From positions 1-64,000 of the forward strand of contig NZ_VTPU01000006.1 of NCBI RefSeq assembly GCF_008274785.1: a stretch of 64,000 nucleotides of DNA, read 5' to 3'. The notes below the pieces were generated by a model, which was not told where the DNA came from, searched no databases, and saw only the letters and a program-made list of their open reading frames with translations. A program made the translations under genes and the position numbers. Shown piece by piece: positions 54,048 to 62,518 of this stretch. This stretch comes from Halomonas eurihalina. GTDB lineage: Bacteria; Pseudomonadota; Gammaproteobacteria; Pseudomonadales; Halomonadaceae. How positions within the stretch are numbered: the first letter of the stretch is position 1; each line of letters opens with the position of its first letter.

Positions 54048-55293
54048 CTTGCCTCCCGGAGGCCACGACAGGGGAGTCAACGAGCTTAACCTCTTCACTG
54101 GATACCTGCAGCCGCCAGAAGAACTCGTCCGTGGGCAGGTTTCGCAGTGTGACGCCTTGACTGTCCGAGAATGACCGGCTCATGAAGGGGGCGCTGAACG
54201 AACTGTCTTCGGACAACTGTAGGCGATATTCCAGTCCAGGGGTATCGGTCCAGCGGAAAGTGTAACCCTCGCCGGTGGTGTCCAGGCTTGTCTCGATCGG
54301 GCGATGGAGGACTAGCCGATGGCCATAGTGGCCCTCGATACCAAGTGCGTCGAAGGCTGATCCTCGCGCGTAGTAGAACCCACGGGGGATCGAATCGAAA
54401 GTCATGGAGCGTGTGTCGCTCCGCTGGTCGCGGAAGATGGTCTGGAAATCGGGGTCCCGCGCCAGTTGCACGCGATAGGTCTTGGCCCCCGGTACCTCTG
54501 ATAGGCTGATCTGCAGGGGGTGGTCGAAGGATCGCTCGTCTGCTTTCAGGTCGGGCGGGGGGAGAAGGAACGCAACCTGGGGAAGCGAATCCGCACGCGC
54601 CAGCACTCCCTGGCCGGCAGGAATACTTGTGGAACGGTCGCCTTGGCTCAGGACCACGTTTCCTTCCAGAGTGCTGACACGGACGCCGTCCTCGGCGTGG
54701 AACACACGGAGCTGAGTACCACGTACCCCGATGACCCCGGTTGGCGTATCGATGTCGAGTACCTCATGAAAGTCACGTTGTTTCGGCACATGGGCTTCCA
54801 GTTCGCCGTGCTCGAGATACAGCCGGGCATGGCGGCGGTTCTGTTGCTTGAGCGCTACTCGGGAGTTGGAAGGCAACACAACGTCCTCGCCGTGAGGTAG
54901 ACGTAGCGACACGAAGCTTCGGCTCGCGGTCTCCAGGGTATCGCCGGGAGCGATCTTCATGCCCTCGCGAAGCGGGATGCGCTCGCCGCCATCCTTGATT
55001 AGCCAGGCGCTGCCTTCGCAGTGACGGACCTCTGCGGTCAGCTCCGGCAGGGGCGGAAGATCGAGTTCATCGCCAGGCTGTAGCTGGCGGGGGTTCTCCA
55101 CGCTATTGGTCTCGCGAAGTATCGGCCATTCCCTGGCGTCACCCCGATAGCGTTCGGTGATTTCCCACAGGGTATCGCCCGGTTGCACGCGGTAGCGTTC
55201 GGTTGAGGCCGGGTCATGGGCAGATGCCACCGAACTCAGAAGAAAGGCGGTGCAGCATAGGCCAGCCAGGCTATGTAGGTACCATCTATTCAT
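54028..55293 (-). CDS. LysM-FecR domain periplasmic protein
   Basis: A 421-residue exported protein: signal peptide (HSLAGLCCTAFLLSSVASAH), LysM domain at about 33-80 (YRVQPGDTLWEITERYRGDA and LQPGDELDLP), FecR domain at about 112-215 (APGDTLETASRSFVSLRLPH and TGVIGVRGTQLRVFH), and two fibronectin-like modules (ETYRVQLARDPDFQTIF-type and YRLQLSEDSSFSAPF). LysM should bind peptidoglycan. The gene overlaps and precedes the CHASE2 kinase gene, so I infer it is a ligand or accessory for the kinase sensor. Such FecR-CHASE2 pairs occur in other bacteria without a described function. Confidence 0.88.
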   Translation of the reverse strand: MNRWYLHSLAGLCCTAFLLSSVASAHDPASTERYRVQPGDTLWEITERYRGDAREWPILRETNSVENPRQLQPGDELDLPPLPELTAEVRHCEGSAWLIKDGGERIPLREGMKIAPGDTLETASRSFVSLRLPHGEDVVLPSNSRVALKQQNRRHARLYLEHGELEAHVPKQRDFHEVLDIDTPTGVIGVRGTQLRVFHAEDGVRVSTLEGNVVLSQGDRSTSIPAGQGVLARADSLPQVAFLLPPPDLKADERSFDHPLQISLSEVPGAKTYRVQLARDPDFQTIFRDQRSDTRSMTFDSIPRGFYYARGSAFDALGIEGHYGHRLVLHRPIETSLDTTGEGYTFRWTDTPGLEYRLQLSEDSSFSAPFMSRSFSDSQGVTLRNLPTDEFFWRLQVSSEEVKLVDSPVVASGRQGAAHQP

Positions 55294-55347
55294 CTTTTCA
55301 CTCCCATGCGCAATATCGCGCGAAGACGGCAGGCCATTTGCTGCCTA

Positions 55348-55365
55348 GCATACGCGAAAGTATGC
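55348..55365 (-). promoter_or_regulatory. Palindrome upstream of LysM-FecR gene
   Basis: GCATAC, spacer GCGAAA and GTATGC form a perfect 6-bp inverted repeat 55 bp before the start codon. It is a candidate regulator-binding site. A related half-site (GTATACGC) lies just before the response-regulator start near 58421. Confidence 0.35.
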
Positions 55366-55873
55366 GATGACGCGGACCGTTATTAATATTTGTTCATATC
55401 TTGAAGTCGCCAAAAACACATGCTTATTTGTCTTTTATTCGGTGCGTTATCTTTAAGGGGTTGATGGTGGAGAAGCAATGGTGACGATGTTGATATATGA
55501 CTATTTTGTTAAGTATTAGAAGAGGGTGAAGGGTTTGGTGTATGCAGTTCTTGGTTATTTTGTTGTTTGGTATGCTTTATATACTTTAGGTTCTTTTCGG
55601 GAATCCTCTTGTTTTTGATAATCTTGAAAAATTGTTATGATTCGTCTTTTGTGATTGTAAATTGTTGTTAACAATGCTAGTGATAAATGTATCGCATGGT
55701 AAAATTTCCTTGGGAATCGTGTCTCCTGTGGGTGACTGGAAATGAGTGACTGGAAATGAGTGAGTGCTGCACAGCAGGATGACTCCAAGCGAACGGTTTT
55801 GGAACTGCGCCGAGAAATTGAACTGCCAGCGTCGGTTGACGGGTAGGCCCTAGGAAGCAGGGAGAGAGCTGTA
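55366..55873. other. AT-rich divergent control region
   Basis: No gene is seen in this stretch between the LysM-FecR gene and the adhesin gene. It is AT-rich, has a run of T-rich promoter-like DNA, and a 14-bp tandem repeat near its right end (see separate entry). It should hold promoters for both directions. Confidence 0.55.
55732..55759 (+). repeat. 14-bp tandem repeat upstream of adhesin
   Basis: GTGACTGGAAATGA occurs twice without gap (55732-55745, 55746-55759) and is followed by a third partial copy GTGAGTG. Located about 115 bp before the adhesin start, it may be a direct-repeat site for the nearby OmpR-family regulator, which commonly binds tandem repeats, or simply a duplication. Confidence 0.45.
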
Positions 55874-57952
55874 ATGGATAATATGTATCGCCTGGCTTGG
55901 AGTCGCTCCCCCGGCCACATGTCGATGGTATCCAGGGTAACCCGTCCAGCGGGAAGGTTGACGATTTCTCGAAGTATCGCTATCGGCATGTTCTTGAGCG
56001 TCGCTTTCACCATGGGGCTGGGGGCGAGTAGCGATGTCCAGGCCCGGAAGTTTGCCTCGGATGGCAGTACCTGCATCTCGAATACCGGCGATACGGCTGT
56101 AGGCCGGATCGCCACTCCCCTGACCGACCGTGACCCCATGGATGGTTCCGGAACCTACTCCACGGTGGCTGGCTGTAATGCTGATGGCAATGGCCAACTT
56201 GCGGCAACTGTCTATGGCACATTCTCCAAGGTGACAGGAAGAGGGGGAAGTGCCTTCGGTTTCTTGAGCGAGACGTCAAAATGGGCATCCGCCCTGGGGC
56301 TCGAGTCGGCGGCGACAGGAACTGGCGGTGCGGCCGTAGGTTTCGGGAGTCGTGCCACTGCCCTCAATTCCATTGCGATCGGTAGTGCTGCCGGGGATGG
56401 TGCCAATCCGCTGACCGTGGAAGATTCCACCATCGCATCTGGTCGACACTCCATTGCCATTGGTGCAAATGATGTGCGCGGGGCGCAGGCTTCTGGAGTG
56501 GCAGGTATCGCGATAGGCGGTGAGGCCACGGCGAGTGCAGTATCAGCGGTAGCCACGGGAAGCGGCGCGATGGCCACGGCGGATGGCACACTCGCCCTCG
56601 GAGCCGGTGCCATGGCTAAGGACGCTCATGGCGTGGCATTGGGCGCGAACAGTGTGACAGCACCGGTCGAGGCAACCTCCGAGGTGACTATCAATGGTCA
56701 GACCTACGTAGTGGCCGGCAGTGATCCGGCGAGCACTGTATCGGTGGGGGATATGGGGGCAGAGCGAACTGTCACCAATGTGGCGGCGGGGCGGGTTTCT
56801 GCTGATAGCACAGATGCTGTCAACGGCAGCCAACTGCATGCCACCAACCAAGTGGTGGGCCAGATAGGGGGTCGAGTGATCGAAGTCGAGGGCGACGTCA
56901 AAGCACTTGGTGATCGGGTAACCAATGTCGAAGGTGGTGTGAGCAACATCAGCAACGACCTGGCGGAGCTGGACGATCAGGCGGTCAAATACGACACCAG
57001 CGACGACGGGAGCGTCGACTACGACACTATTAACTTGAATGGCGATGACGGGACCACCATCACCAACCTTGGAGATGGCGAGGTCTCGGCGGACAGCAGT
57101 GACGCGGTCAATGGTGGCCAGCTGTGGGAAGTTAAGGAGAAGCTCACCAATATAGAAGTGGGAGAGACAACGTACTTCAAGGCTAACTCCGAGGCAGTGG
57201 ATGCGCGTGCCGAAGGTGCCGAGAGCGTGGCGATGGGACCGGAGAGTGTGGCTGCAGGTGACGACAGTGTGGCAGTTGGCAACGGCGCTCGAGCTGAGAG
57301 TGATGGCGGGGTAGCCCTGGGGGCCGGCTCGCAAGCGACTCGCGAGGGCATGAACGGTGCCGAGGAAGCTTTTTCCAATGAATCCGTGGCGTCGACACAG
57401 GGCGCTGTTTCGGTGGGCAGCGAAGGTGGCGAACGTCAGATCTCCCATGTGGCGGGTGGTACTGAAGACATGGATGCGGTCAATGTGCGTCAGTTGGAAG
57501 CCGTGCAGACGGGTTCGGTGAACTATGACCGCCATGAAGATGGCGGCGTGGACTACAGTTCGGTGACACTGGGGCATGAAGGCACATCGACACGGATCCG
57601 CAACGTGGCACCAGGTGAGGCGCTGACTGATGCCGCTAATGTGGGACAGCTGCAGGAATTGAACCAGCAGTTCAACCAACAGATCGGAGGGCTCAGTAAT
57701 CGCATCGACGACGTCGAGGACGATGCCAATGCGGGGACCGCCAGCGCCATTGCCACAGCTTCTGTGCCGCAGGCCTACCTACCCGGCAAGAGCATGGTAT
57801 CCGCCGGTGCAGGGACCTACAGCGGTGAGTCGGCTGTCGCTGTGGGGGTGTCACGCCTTTCCGACAACGGTCGCTGGGCTGTGAAGCTCAATGCCTCGGG
57901 GGATTCCCAGGGTAACTTCGGTACTGGTATCGGTGCGGGCTTCCATTGGTGA
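55874..57952 (+). CDS. Trimeric autotransporter adhesin (YadA-like)
   Basis: A 692-residue surface adhesin. The N-terminus MDNMYRLAWSRSPGHMSMVS resembles the extended signal-peptide region of large autotransporters; a hydrophobic segment follows (AIGMFLSVAFTMGLGASS). The passenger has YadA head repeats (SAIGS/AxAxG-type: ALGLESAATGTGGAAVGFGS, GSGAMATADGTLALGAGA), two neck motifs (DAVNGSQL and DAVNGGQL), stalk stretches (HEDGGVDYSSVTLGHEGTST) and a C-terminal 4-strand YadA anchor (MVSAGAGTYSGESAVAVGVS to GIGAGFHW). The complete set suggests a functional trimeric adhesin. An AGGGAGAGAG site precedes the ATG. Nearby genes suggest control by the CHASE2/FecR system. Confidence 0.93.
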   Translation: MDNMYRLAWSRSPGHMSMVSRVTRPAGRLTISRSIAIGMFLSVAFTMGLGASSDVQARKFASDGSTCISNTGDTAVGRIATPLTDRDPMDGSGTYSTVAGCNADGNGQLAATVYGTFSKVTGRGGSAFGFLSETSKWASALGLESAATGTGGAAVGFGSRATALNSIAIGSAAGDGANPLTVEDSTIASGRHSIAIGANDVRGAQASGVAGIAIGGEATASAVSAVATGSGAMATADGTLALGAGAMAKDAHGVALGANSVTAPVEATSEVTINGQTYVVAGSDPASTVSVGDMGAERTVTNVAAGRVSADSTDAVNGSQLHATNQVVGQIGGRVIEVEGDVKALGDRVTNVEGGVSNISNDLAELDDQAVKYDTSDDGSVDYDTINLNGDDGTTITNLGDGEVSADSSDAVNGGQLWEVKEKLTNIEVGETTYFKANSEAVDARAEGAESVAMGPESVAAGDDSVAVGNGARAESDGGVALGAGSQATREGMNGAEEAFSNESVASTQGAVSVGSEGGERQISHVAGGTEDMDAVNVRQLEAVQTGSVNYDRHEDGGVDYSSVTLGHEGTSTRIRNVAPGEALTDAANVGQLQELNQQFNQQIGGLSNRIDDVEDDANAGTASAIATASVPQAYLPGKSMVSAGAGTYSGESAVAVGVSRLSDNGRWAVKLNASGDSQGNFGTGIGAGFHW

Positions 57953-58447
57953 AGCCTGGCAATGATCCTGGGACGAGCAGAGAGTTTCTTCGAAGACTAA
58001 GGCTTGCTTGATGAAGGTTTGCTAGCTGTGTGGAGGTAGTGAAATGCCCAGCCAATTGATGACATATGGGTGAACTATTCTCTCTTCTATATGGCAAAAT
58101 AAGATGTTTTATGATGGTTCGTAATTTCTAGGTTATAGATTTGTTTTTTTATGGAATAAGAAGCTGTCGCCCTTGGTGATCGGGGTTGAAGTCGATGGTC
58201 GGACACATTCTTTCATTAAATATCCCTTAAGGCATTGCAAGGTTTTGCCTACCATTGTAGGGCCATGGGTTCCTCCATGGTCCCCTGCTTTTGCCTGGCA
58301 TTTTGCCAGGCTTTTTTATCTCCCCTGTACAATATGGTTCTGTTGGCAGTTTTGATGTGTCAAACTGTTAAAGGTTGGCTATAATGTCTACCTTGGACGC
58401 AAAAAAATTAATAGTTTTTAAGTATACGCTGTAGGAGCTGTGCCCTG
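57953..58447. other. 0.5 kb gap with strong terminator between adhesin and response regulator
   Basis: No credible protein gene is present. The left part is AT-rich; a structured stretch (CCATGG-GTTCCT-CCATGG hairpin) lies near 58263-58280 and a strong terminator at 58293-58317. The terminator is 340 bp after the adhesin stop, so it serves a long 3' UTR or a separate small RNA. Confidence 0.5.
58293..58317 (+). terminator. Intrinsic terminator
   Basis: GCCTGGC, loop ATTTT and GCCAGGC, then six T residues. Ends transcripts entering from the adhesin side. Confidence 0.85.
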
Positions 58448-59212
58448 ATGTTTATCGCCATCCTTGAGGACGATCCAGTATGTCTCAATCAGTTGACGAG
58501 TCTACTACATACCGCATCTGAAAAGAGTTCACAGGACTGGCAGGTCGATGAAGGCAAGACGGATTGGCAGATTGATGAGTACCAGAACGCCAAGGACTTC
58601 ATTCGAGGTATCAAGCGAAAGACCTATAACCTCGTGCTTCTCGACTGGATGCTTCCAGACATGAATGGGCCGGAGATTTTGCATTGGATGGACGAATATT
58701 TTCAGTCTCCGCCTCCTGTCATCATGGTGACCAACCGGGATACGGAACAGGATGTTGTTGAAGCATTGAAAGCTGGCGCCGAGGATTTTGTCAGCAAGCC
58801 TTTTCGGCCAGATGAGCTGGTCGCGCGTGTATTGACGACCCTGCGCCGTCATCACGTGAGTGGCAGGCATCGCAACGAATCCTTCACGCAAGGAAATATC
58901 ACCGTATCCCCGAAAGAGGAAATTATCTCTATCGGTGGTGAGGCCGTTAAATTGACTCATCAGGAGTACCGCTTGGCGCTACTTCTTCTACGTAATCTGA
59001 ACCATCCTTTGAGTCGCTCCTACTTGTATGAAACGGTTTGGGGACAGGAAGAAAGCCCTATGTCGAGAACTCTGGATGTGCATATTTATCGCCTCAGGAG
59101 AAAGCTTGGACTGAATGCTGTTAATGGCTGGAAGCTGTCTTCTGTATACCGTTATGGGTATCGCCTGAAGAGGCTTGATGAAGAGGAGCAGGAGGTTGGT
59201 GAAGAAGTGTGA
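58448..59212 (+). CDS. OmpR-family response regulator
   Basis: A 254-residue response regulator with a long linker in the receiver (residues 20-45). The receiver starts MFIAILEDDP and the phosphoacceptor is Asp66 in LVLLDWMLPDMNGPE; KAGAEDFVSKPFRPDELVAR supplies the Lys. The winged helix includes LTHQEYRLALLLLRNLNHPL, TVWGQEESPMSRTLDVHIYR and YGYRLKRLDEEE. AGGAGC precedes the ATG. No kinase is adjacent; the CHASE2 kinase about 4.4 kb away (minus strand) is the likely partner, because the adhesin and LysM-FecR genes lie between them. Candidate targets are the adhesin and its own gene. Confidence 0.9.
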   Translation: MFIAILEDDPVCLNQLTSLLHTASEKSSQDWQVDEGKTDWQIDEYQNAKDFIRGIKRKTYNLVLLDWMLPDMNGPEILHWMDEYFQSPPPVIMVTNRDTEQDVVEALKAGAEDFVSKPFRPDELVARVLTTLRRHHVSGRHRNESFTQGNITVSPKEEIISIGGEAVKLTHQEYRLALLLLRNLNHPLSRSYLYETVWGQEESPMSRTLDVHIYRLRRKLGLNAVNGWKLSSVYRYGYRLKRLDEEEQEVGEEV

Positions 59213-59298
59213 TCCCGGAATTTCCCAAGCTTCTTGCTGTTAGGATTGAATTTTTCGGCTAGTCTCGAAGGAGTAAAGCGGGCGGGGTGTTGCCCTGG

Positions 59299-60219
59299 TT
59301 ATTCTAGTAAGCTGGTGGCTATCCAGCCGAGCTTGCCTTTTTCTGGCAAGTAAACCTGGTTCCAGTCACCCGTGCTTCCCAGAATGCGTAGCGTGTCACC
59401 CTGTTGAGCTTTGTTGATCACCTCATGGTCGGTGGAATTACCGGCGCGAATATTGGCTGTTTCAACGCGAACCCTCCTGGCCTGCAAATGTTTCAGGCTC
59501 GAGGCGATGTTTTCGGCAGCGACTTCGTTGCCTTGTTGCGCGGAGATAGCGAACCAGAACGTTGCCCAGGCATGGCTGTTCTCTACCCCCTTTCCCTGGG
59601 CGTACATGGCACCAAGACTGTTCTGAGCATAGGCGTCACCAGTCTGGGCGGCCTGTTGATACCAGTCGAAGGCCTTGGCATAGTCCTGGTCAACACCGCG
59701 ACCATTTTCGTAGAGAGAACCCAAGTTGTTCTGTGCAGGAGCCACGCCCTGTTTGGCGGCGGCTTCGAGCCATTTGGCGGCCTCGATATCGCTCTGCTCG
59801 ACGCCTCGACCTTCCAGATAAAGCATGGCCAGCTGAAACTGTGCTTGCGCCTCCCCTTGCTCTGCTGCATGCCGATACCAGAATGCGGCCGTTTCGGAAT
59901 TGGCTTCCTTCACGTTGCCATTTCCGCTCAGATATTGTTGCGCAAGTTGCATCTGGGCCGGTACGTAGCCGGCATCGGCGGCCAGTTGATACCATTTGAG
60001 AGCTCGCTCAGCATTCCGGGAGGTACCCTGGCCGCGCTCGTACATCCCCGCCAGCCGGAATTGAGAGTCGGCATTGCCCTGTTCGGCGGACTGACGCCAT
60101 TCATATATAGCGGAAGCAAAGTTACCGCGTTGATACTCGCTGACGCCTTGCTCATAGTTGGCCATTGACAGAGGTGCATGGAGGGCAATGAGCCCGATCA
60201 TGGACAGTTTCCATTTCAT
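59299..60219 (-). CDS. Sel1-repeat protein with C-terminal SH3 domain
   Basis: A 306-residue exported protein: signal peptide (MIGLIALHAPLSMA), then six to seven Sel1-like repeats (YERGQGTSRNAERALKWYQL, YLEGRGVEQSDIEAAKWLEA, YENGRGVDQDYAKAFDWYQQ and similar), then a bacterial SH3 domain (ETANIRAGNSTDHEVINKAQ, TGDWNQVYLPEKGKLGWIAT). Sel1 solenoids mediate protein contacts, and SH3 may bind cell wall. Start at 60219 has CGGAGG 6 nt before; the frame is open further upstream without a signal peptide. Function unknown; placement next to the adhesin system may be chance. Confidence 0.88.
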   Translation of the reverse strand: MKWKLSMIGLIALHAPLSMANYEQGVSEYQRGNFASAIYEWRQSAEQGNADSQFRLAGMYERGQGTSRNAERALKWYQLAADAGYVPAQMQLAQQYLSGNGNVKEANSETAAFWYRHAAEQGEAQAQFQLAMLYLEGRGVEQSDIEAAKWLEAAAKQGVAPAQNNLGSLYENGRGVDQDYAKAFDWYQQAAQTGDAYAQNSLGAMYAQGKGVENSHAWATFWFAISAQQGNEVAAENIASSLKHLQARRVRVETANIRAGNSTDHEVINKAQQGDTLRILGSTGDWNQVYLPEKGKLGWIATSLLE

Positions 60220-60423
60220 GGTCAGCCTCCGAGAGGTATGAGCTGGAAGCATTGGCCGTGCGGCGCCTTCATGACGGTACCATTCTGGTGCCAATTTGGC
60301 ATTGTCCCGAAGGTGGTGGTGCAGTAAAGGTTCGTGATCGCCACTTTATCGGCCTCGAAGGGATTGCAAGAGACGTCATTGTGGATTTTCCTGATATATG
60401 GATCTCTTGCCAAGGAGTTAGCC

Positions 60424-61491
60424 ATGTCATCCGCCGATGCATTCTTGCAGCGACTCGGCCTCCGCTACCCCATCATGCAGGCCCCCATGGCAGGGGTGTC
60501 CACGCCAGCGTTGGCGGCGGCCGTCACTGAAGCTGGCGGTTTGGGGGCGTTGGGGGTGGGGGCGCTCTGTGTGGATCGCGCGAGGGAACAGATTCACGCT
60601 GCCCGCGAACTGAGCACTGGCCCGATCAACGTCAATCTATTCTGTCACCGTGCCGCGGCGCGCGATGCTGGCCGTGAGGTCGCCTGGCTCGAGCATCTGG
60701 CGCCGCATTTTGCCGAATTCGGGGCTCGGCCGCCGGATGAGCTACGAGAGATCTATCGCAGTTTTGTCGGGCATGACGAGATGCTCGAGATGTTGTGCAT
60801 GGAGCGGCCGGCGGTGGTTAGCTTTCATTTCGGGCTACCTGGCCGCGAGGTGGTGCAGCGCTTGAGAGCGGCAGGGTGCATGACGCTGGCCTGCGTGACG
60901 TCCCTTGAAGAGGCCGAACGAGCCGAGAGCGAGGGTGTCGATGCGCTTGTGGCCCAGGGTATCGAAGCAGGTGGGCATCGGGGAGTCTTCGAACCCAGGC
61001 TGGATGATGGCATCGGCACTCTGGCACTGGTGAGACTGCTGGTGGCGCGAACTCGAAGACCGGTGATTGCCGCGGGCGGGATTATGGACGGCGCCAGCAT
61101 CGATGCCGTCTTGCGGTTGGGGGCCGTGGCGGCACAACTGGGCACGGCCTTTATTCTTTGCCCAGAGTCTGCTGCCGATGCGGCCTATCGCGAGCGACTC
61201 AAGGGGGCGAGCACGCACCATACGTGCATTACCACCGCCATTTCCGGTCGCCCTGCGCGTGGGCTCGTCAATCGTCTTCACGGAATCGCTGATGGTGTCG
61301 AACTGCCCGATTATCCCCTGGTCTATGACGCTTCCAAAGCCCTGCATGCAGCGGCTCGTGCCGTCGGCAATCACGACTTTGCGCCGCACTGGGCGGGGCA
61401 GGGGGCGCCCTTGGCCCGGGAATTGCCCGCCGCTTCCCTGGTAGGGAAATTGGTAGAGGAAATGCAGGAATCCCAGAGACGTGAAGTGTAA
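60424..61491 (+). CDS. Nitronate monooxygenase (2-nitropropane dioxygenase family)
   Basis: A 355-residue FMN-dependent TIM-barrel enzyme that oxidises nitronates. Motifs: LGLRYPIMQAPMAGVSTPAL, AGGLGALGVGAL, INVNLFCHR, VALVAQGIEAGGHRG-type (DALVAQGIEAGGHRGVFE) with the catalytic His, VIAAGGIMDGASIDAVLRLG, and AQLGTAFILCPES (phosphate-binding). AAGGAGTT upstream fixes 60424 as the start. Class I nitronate monooxygenase is the best fit; other family roles exist. Confidence 0.92.
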   Translation: MSSADAFLQRLGLRYPIMQAPMAGVSTPALAAAVTEAGGLGALGVGALCVDRAREQIHAARELSTGPINVNLFCHRAAARDAGREVAWLEHLAPHFAEFGARPPDELREIYRSFVGHDEMLEMLCMERPAVVSFHFGLPGREVVQRLRAAGCMTLACVTSLEEAERAESEGVDALVAQGIEAGGHRGVFEPRLDDGIGTLALVRLLVARTRRPVIAAGGIMDGASIDAVLRLGAVAAQLGTAFILCPESAADAAYRERLKGASTHHTCITTAISGRPARGLVNRLHGIADGVELPDYPLVYDASKALHAAARAVGNHDFAPHWAGQGAPLARELPAASLVGKLVEEMQESQRREV

Positions 61492-61672
61492 TGAGCGATA
61501 AAAGAGACAGAGTTTATGAGAGGGATGGCTTCATAAAAGTTCATGAGGATAGCGCGGAAATTGCTAGGCGTTATTCGGGCCTTTGGTTAAAATTGTCAGT
61601 GCGGTATTCACAATAGTGTGAGATCGTGCCTTGCCAGGGACGGCATCCTAGATCATGAAGATCGAGGAAAAT

Positions 61673-61693
61673 AGGCCCCGTCTTACGGGGCCT
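61673..61693. terminator. Bidirectional terminator
   Basis: AGGCCCCGT and ACGGGGCCT form a 9-bp stem with loop CTT. The plus strand continues GATTAAAA and the minus strand ATTTTCC. Lies between the nitronate monooxygenase gene and the ibpA remnant. Confidence 0.7.
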
Positions 61694-61783
61694 GATTAAA
61701 AGGAAGTGATGTAGAGCGTTGTAACGGTAGGCCTTGTCACGGATGACATGGCCGACCGTCATACAGTGCTTCCATCTCTGGGT

Positions 61784-62102
61784 TCAATCTGTTGGATTGA
61801 GCCTTCCCTGAGCCAAGACTGTTGATCTCGATTTCGCGTGATGTGGTTTTGCTTCTTCGGGAATTTCGCGAAAGAGATCGATCACCAGCAAGCCATTTTC
61901 CAGCTTGATGCTGAGATCCTCTTCGGAAAATCCTGCGACTGCCAAGACGATTTTATATTGATTCTCTCCGTACATTTTCAATGTTATATGGAGGGAAGGT
62001 TGAAGCCGAACTCCTCTCCATGGCTCGATCGAAGAGACCGCTGAACCTGTCAAATCCGATGGGGTGACGAAGTGGAGGTTAAAGTGAAAGTGCAGTGTTC
62101 AT
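61784..62102 (-). pseudogene. ibpA: Small heat-shock protein IbpA, decayed
   Basis: From ATG 62102 the frame reads MNTALSL and meets TAA at codon 8, then continues IGFDRFSGLFDRAMERSSAS, TFPPYNIE, the conserved IbpA N-terminus. A frame change near 61985 gives GENQYKIVLAVAGFSEEDLS, then SIKLENGLLVIDLFREIPEE: the middle of the alpha-crystallin domain is missing, as the text jumps to its end. A further frame change yields REIEINSLGSG. Nonsense, two frameshifts and an internal deletion mean the gene is dead. Confidence 0.8.
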
Positions 62103-62391
62103 TGATATGTTCTCCCTGCTGTTTAGCGAAGTCATACCTACTGCTTTTAGCCCACCTGCTTGGCTATCGTTCTGGAAGGTGGGCTGTCTGACATGAACAG
62201 GAATTAGGCCGATAACGAGGATTTTAACCCTCCGTTTTATAACGATTTTCCATGCCTTATGGCGACTGGATATAATGCTGTCGGTTGACGCTCACACCGT
62301 ACCGATTGGCAGACGGCGCCGTTATCGAGCTGCATTCAAACGTATAACGGCCACTGCGATGTTTTGCTGAGTGGCCGTCTTTCATGATTTC
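62103..62391. other. Spacer between ibpA remnant and tRNA-Thr
   Basis: No gene seen. It has two inverted repeats: AGCCCACCT/AGGTGGGCT (about 62149-62185) and ACGGCCACT/AGTGGCCGT (62347-62378). Confidence 0.45.
62347..62378 (-). terminator. Hairpin downstream of tRNA-Thr
   Basis: ACGGCCACT and AGTGGCCGT form a 9-bp stem with a 14-nt loop, 14 bp after the tRNA 3' end on the minus strand. The U-run is weak. Confidence 0.45.
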
Positions 62392-62467
<76 letters not shown>

Positions 62468-62518
62468 GCGCGGATTATGATACTGGCGTGCGTGCCGGTA
62501 TGCCAGGTCTGGAGGTCT

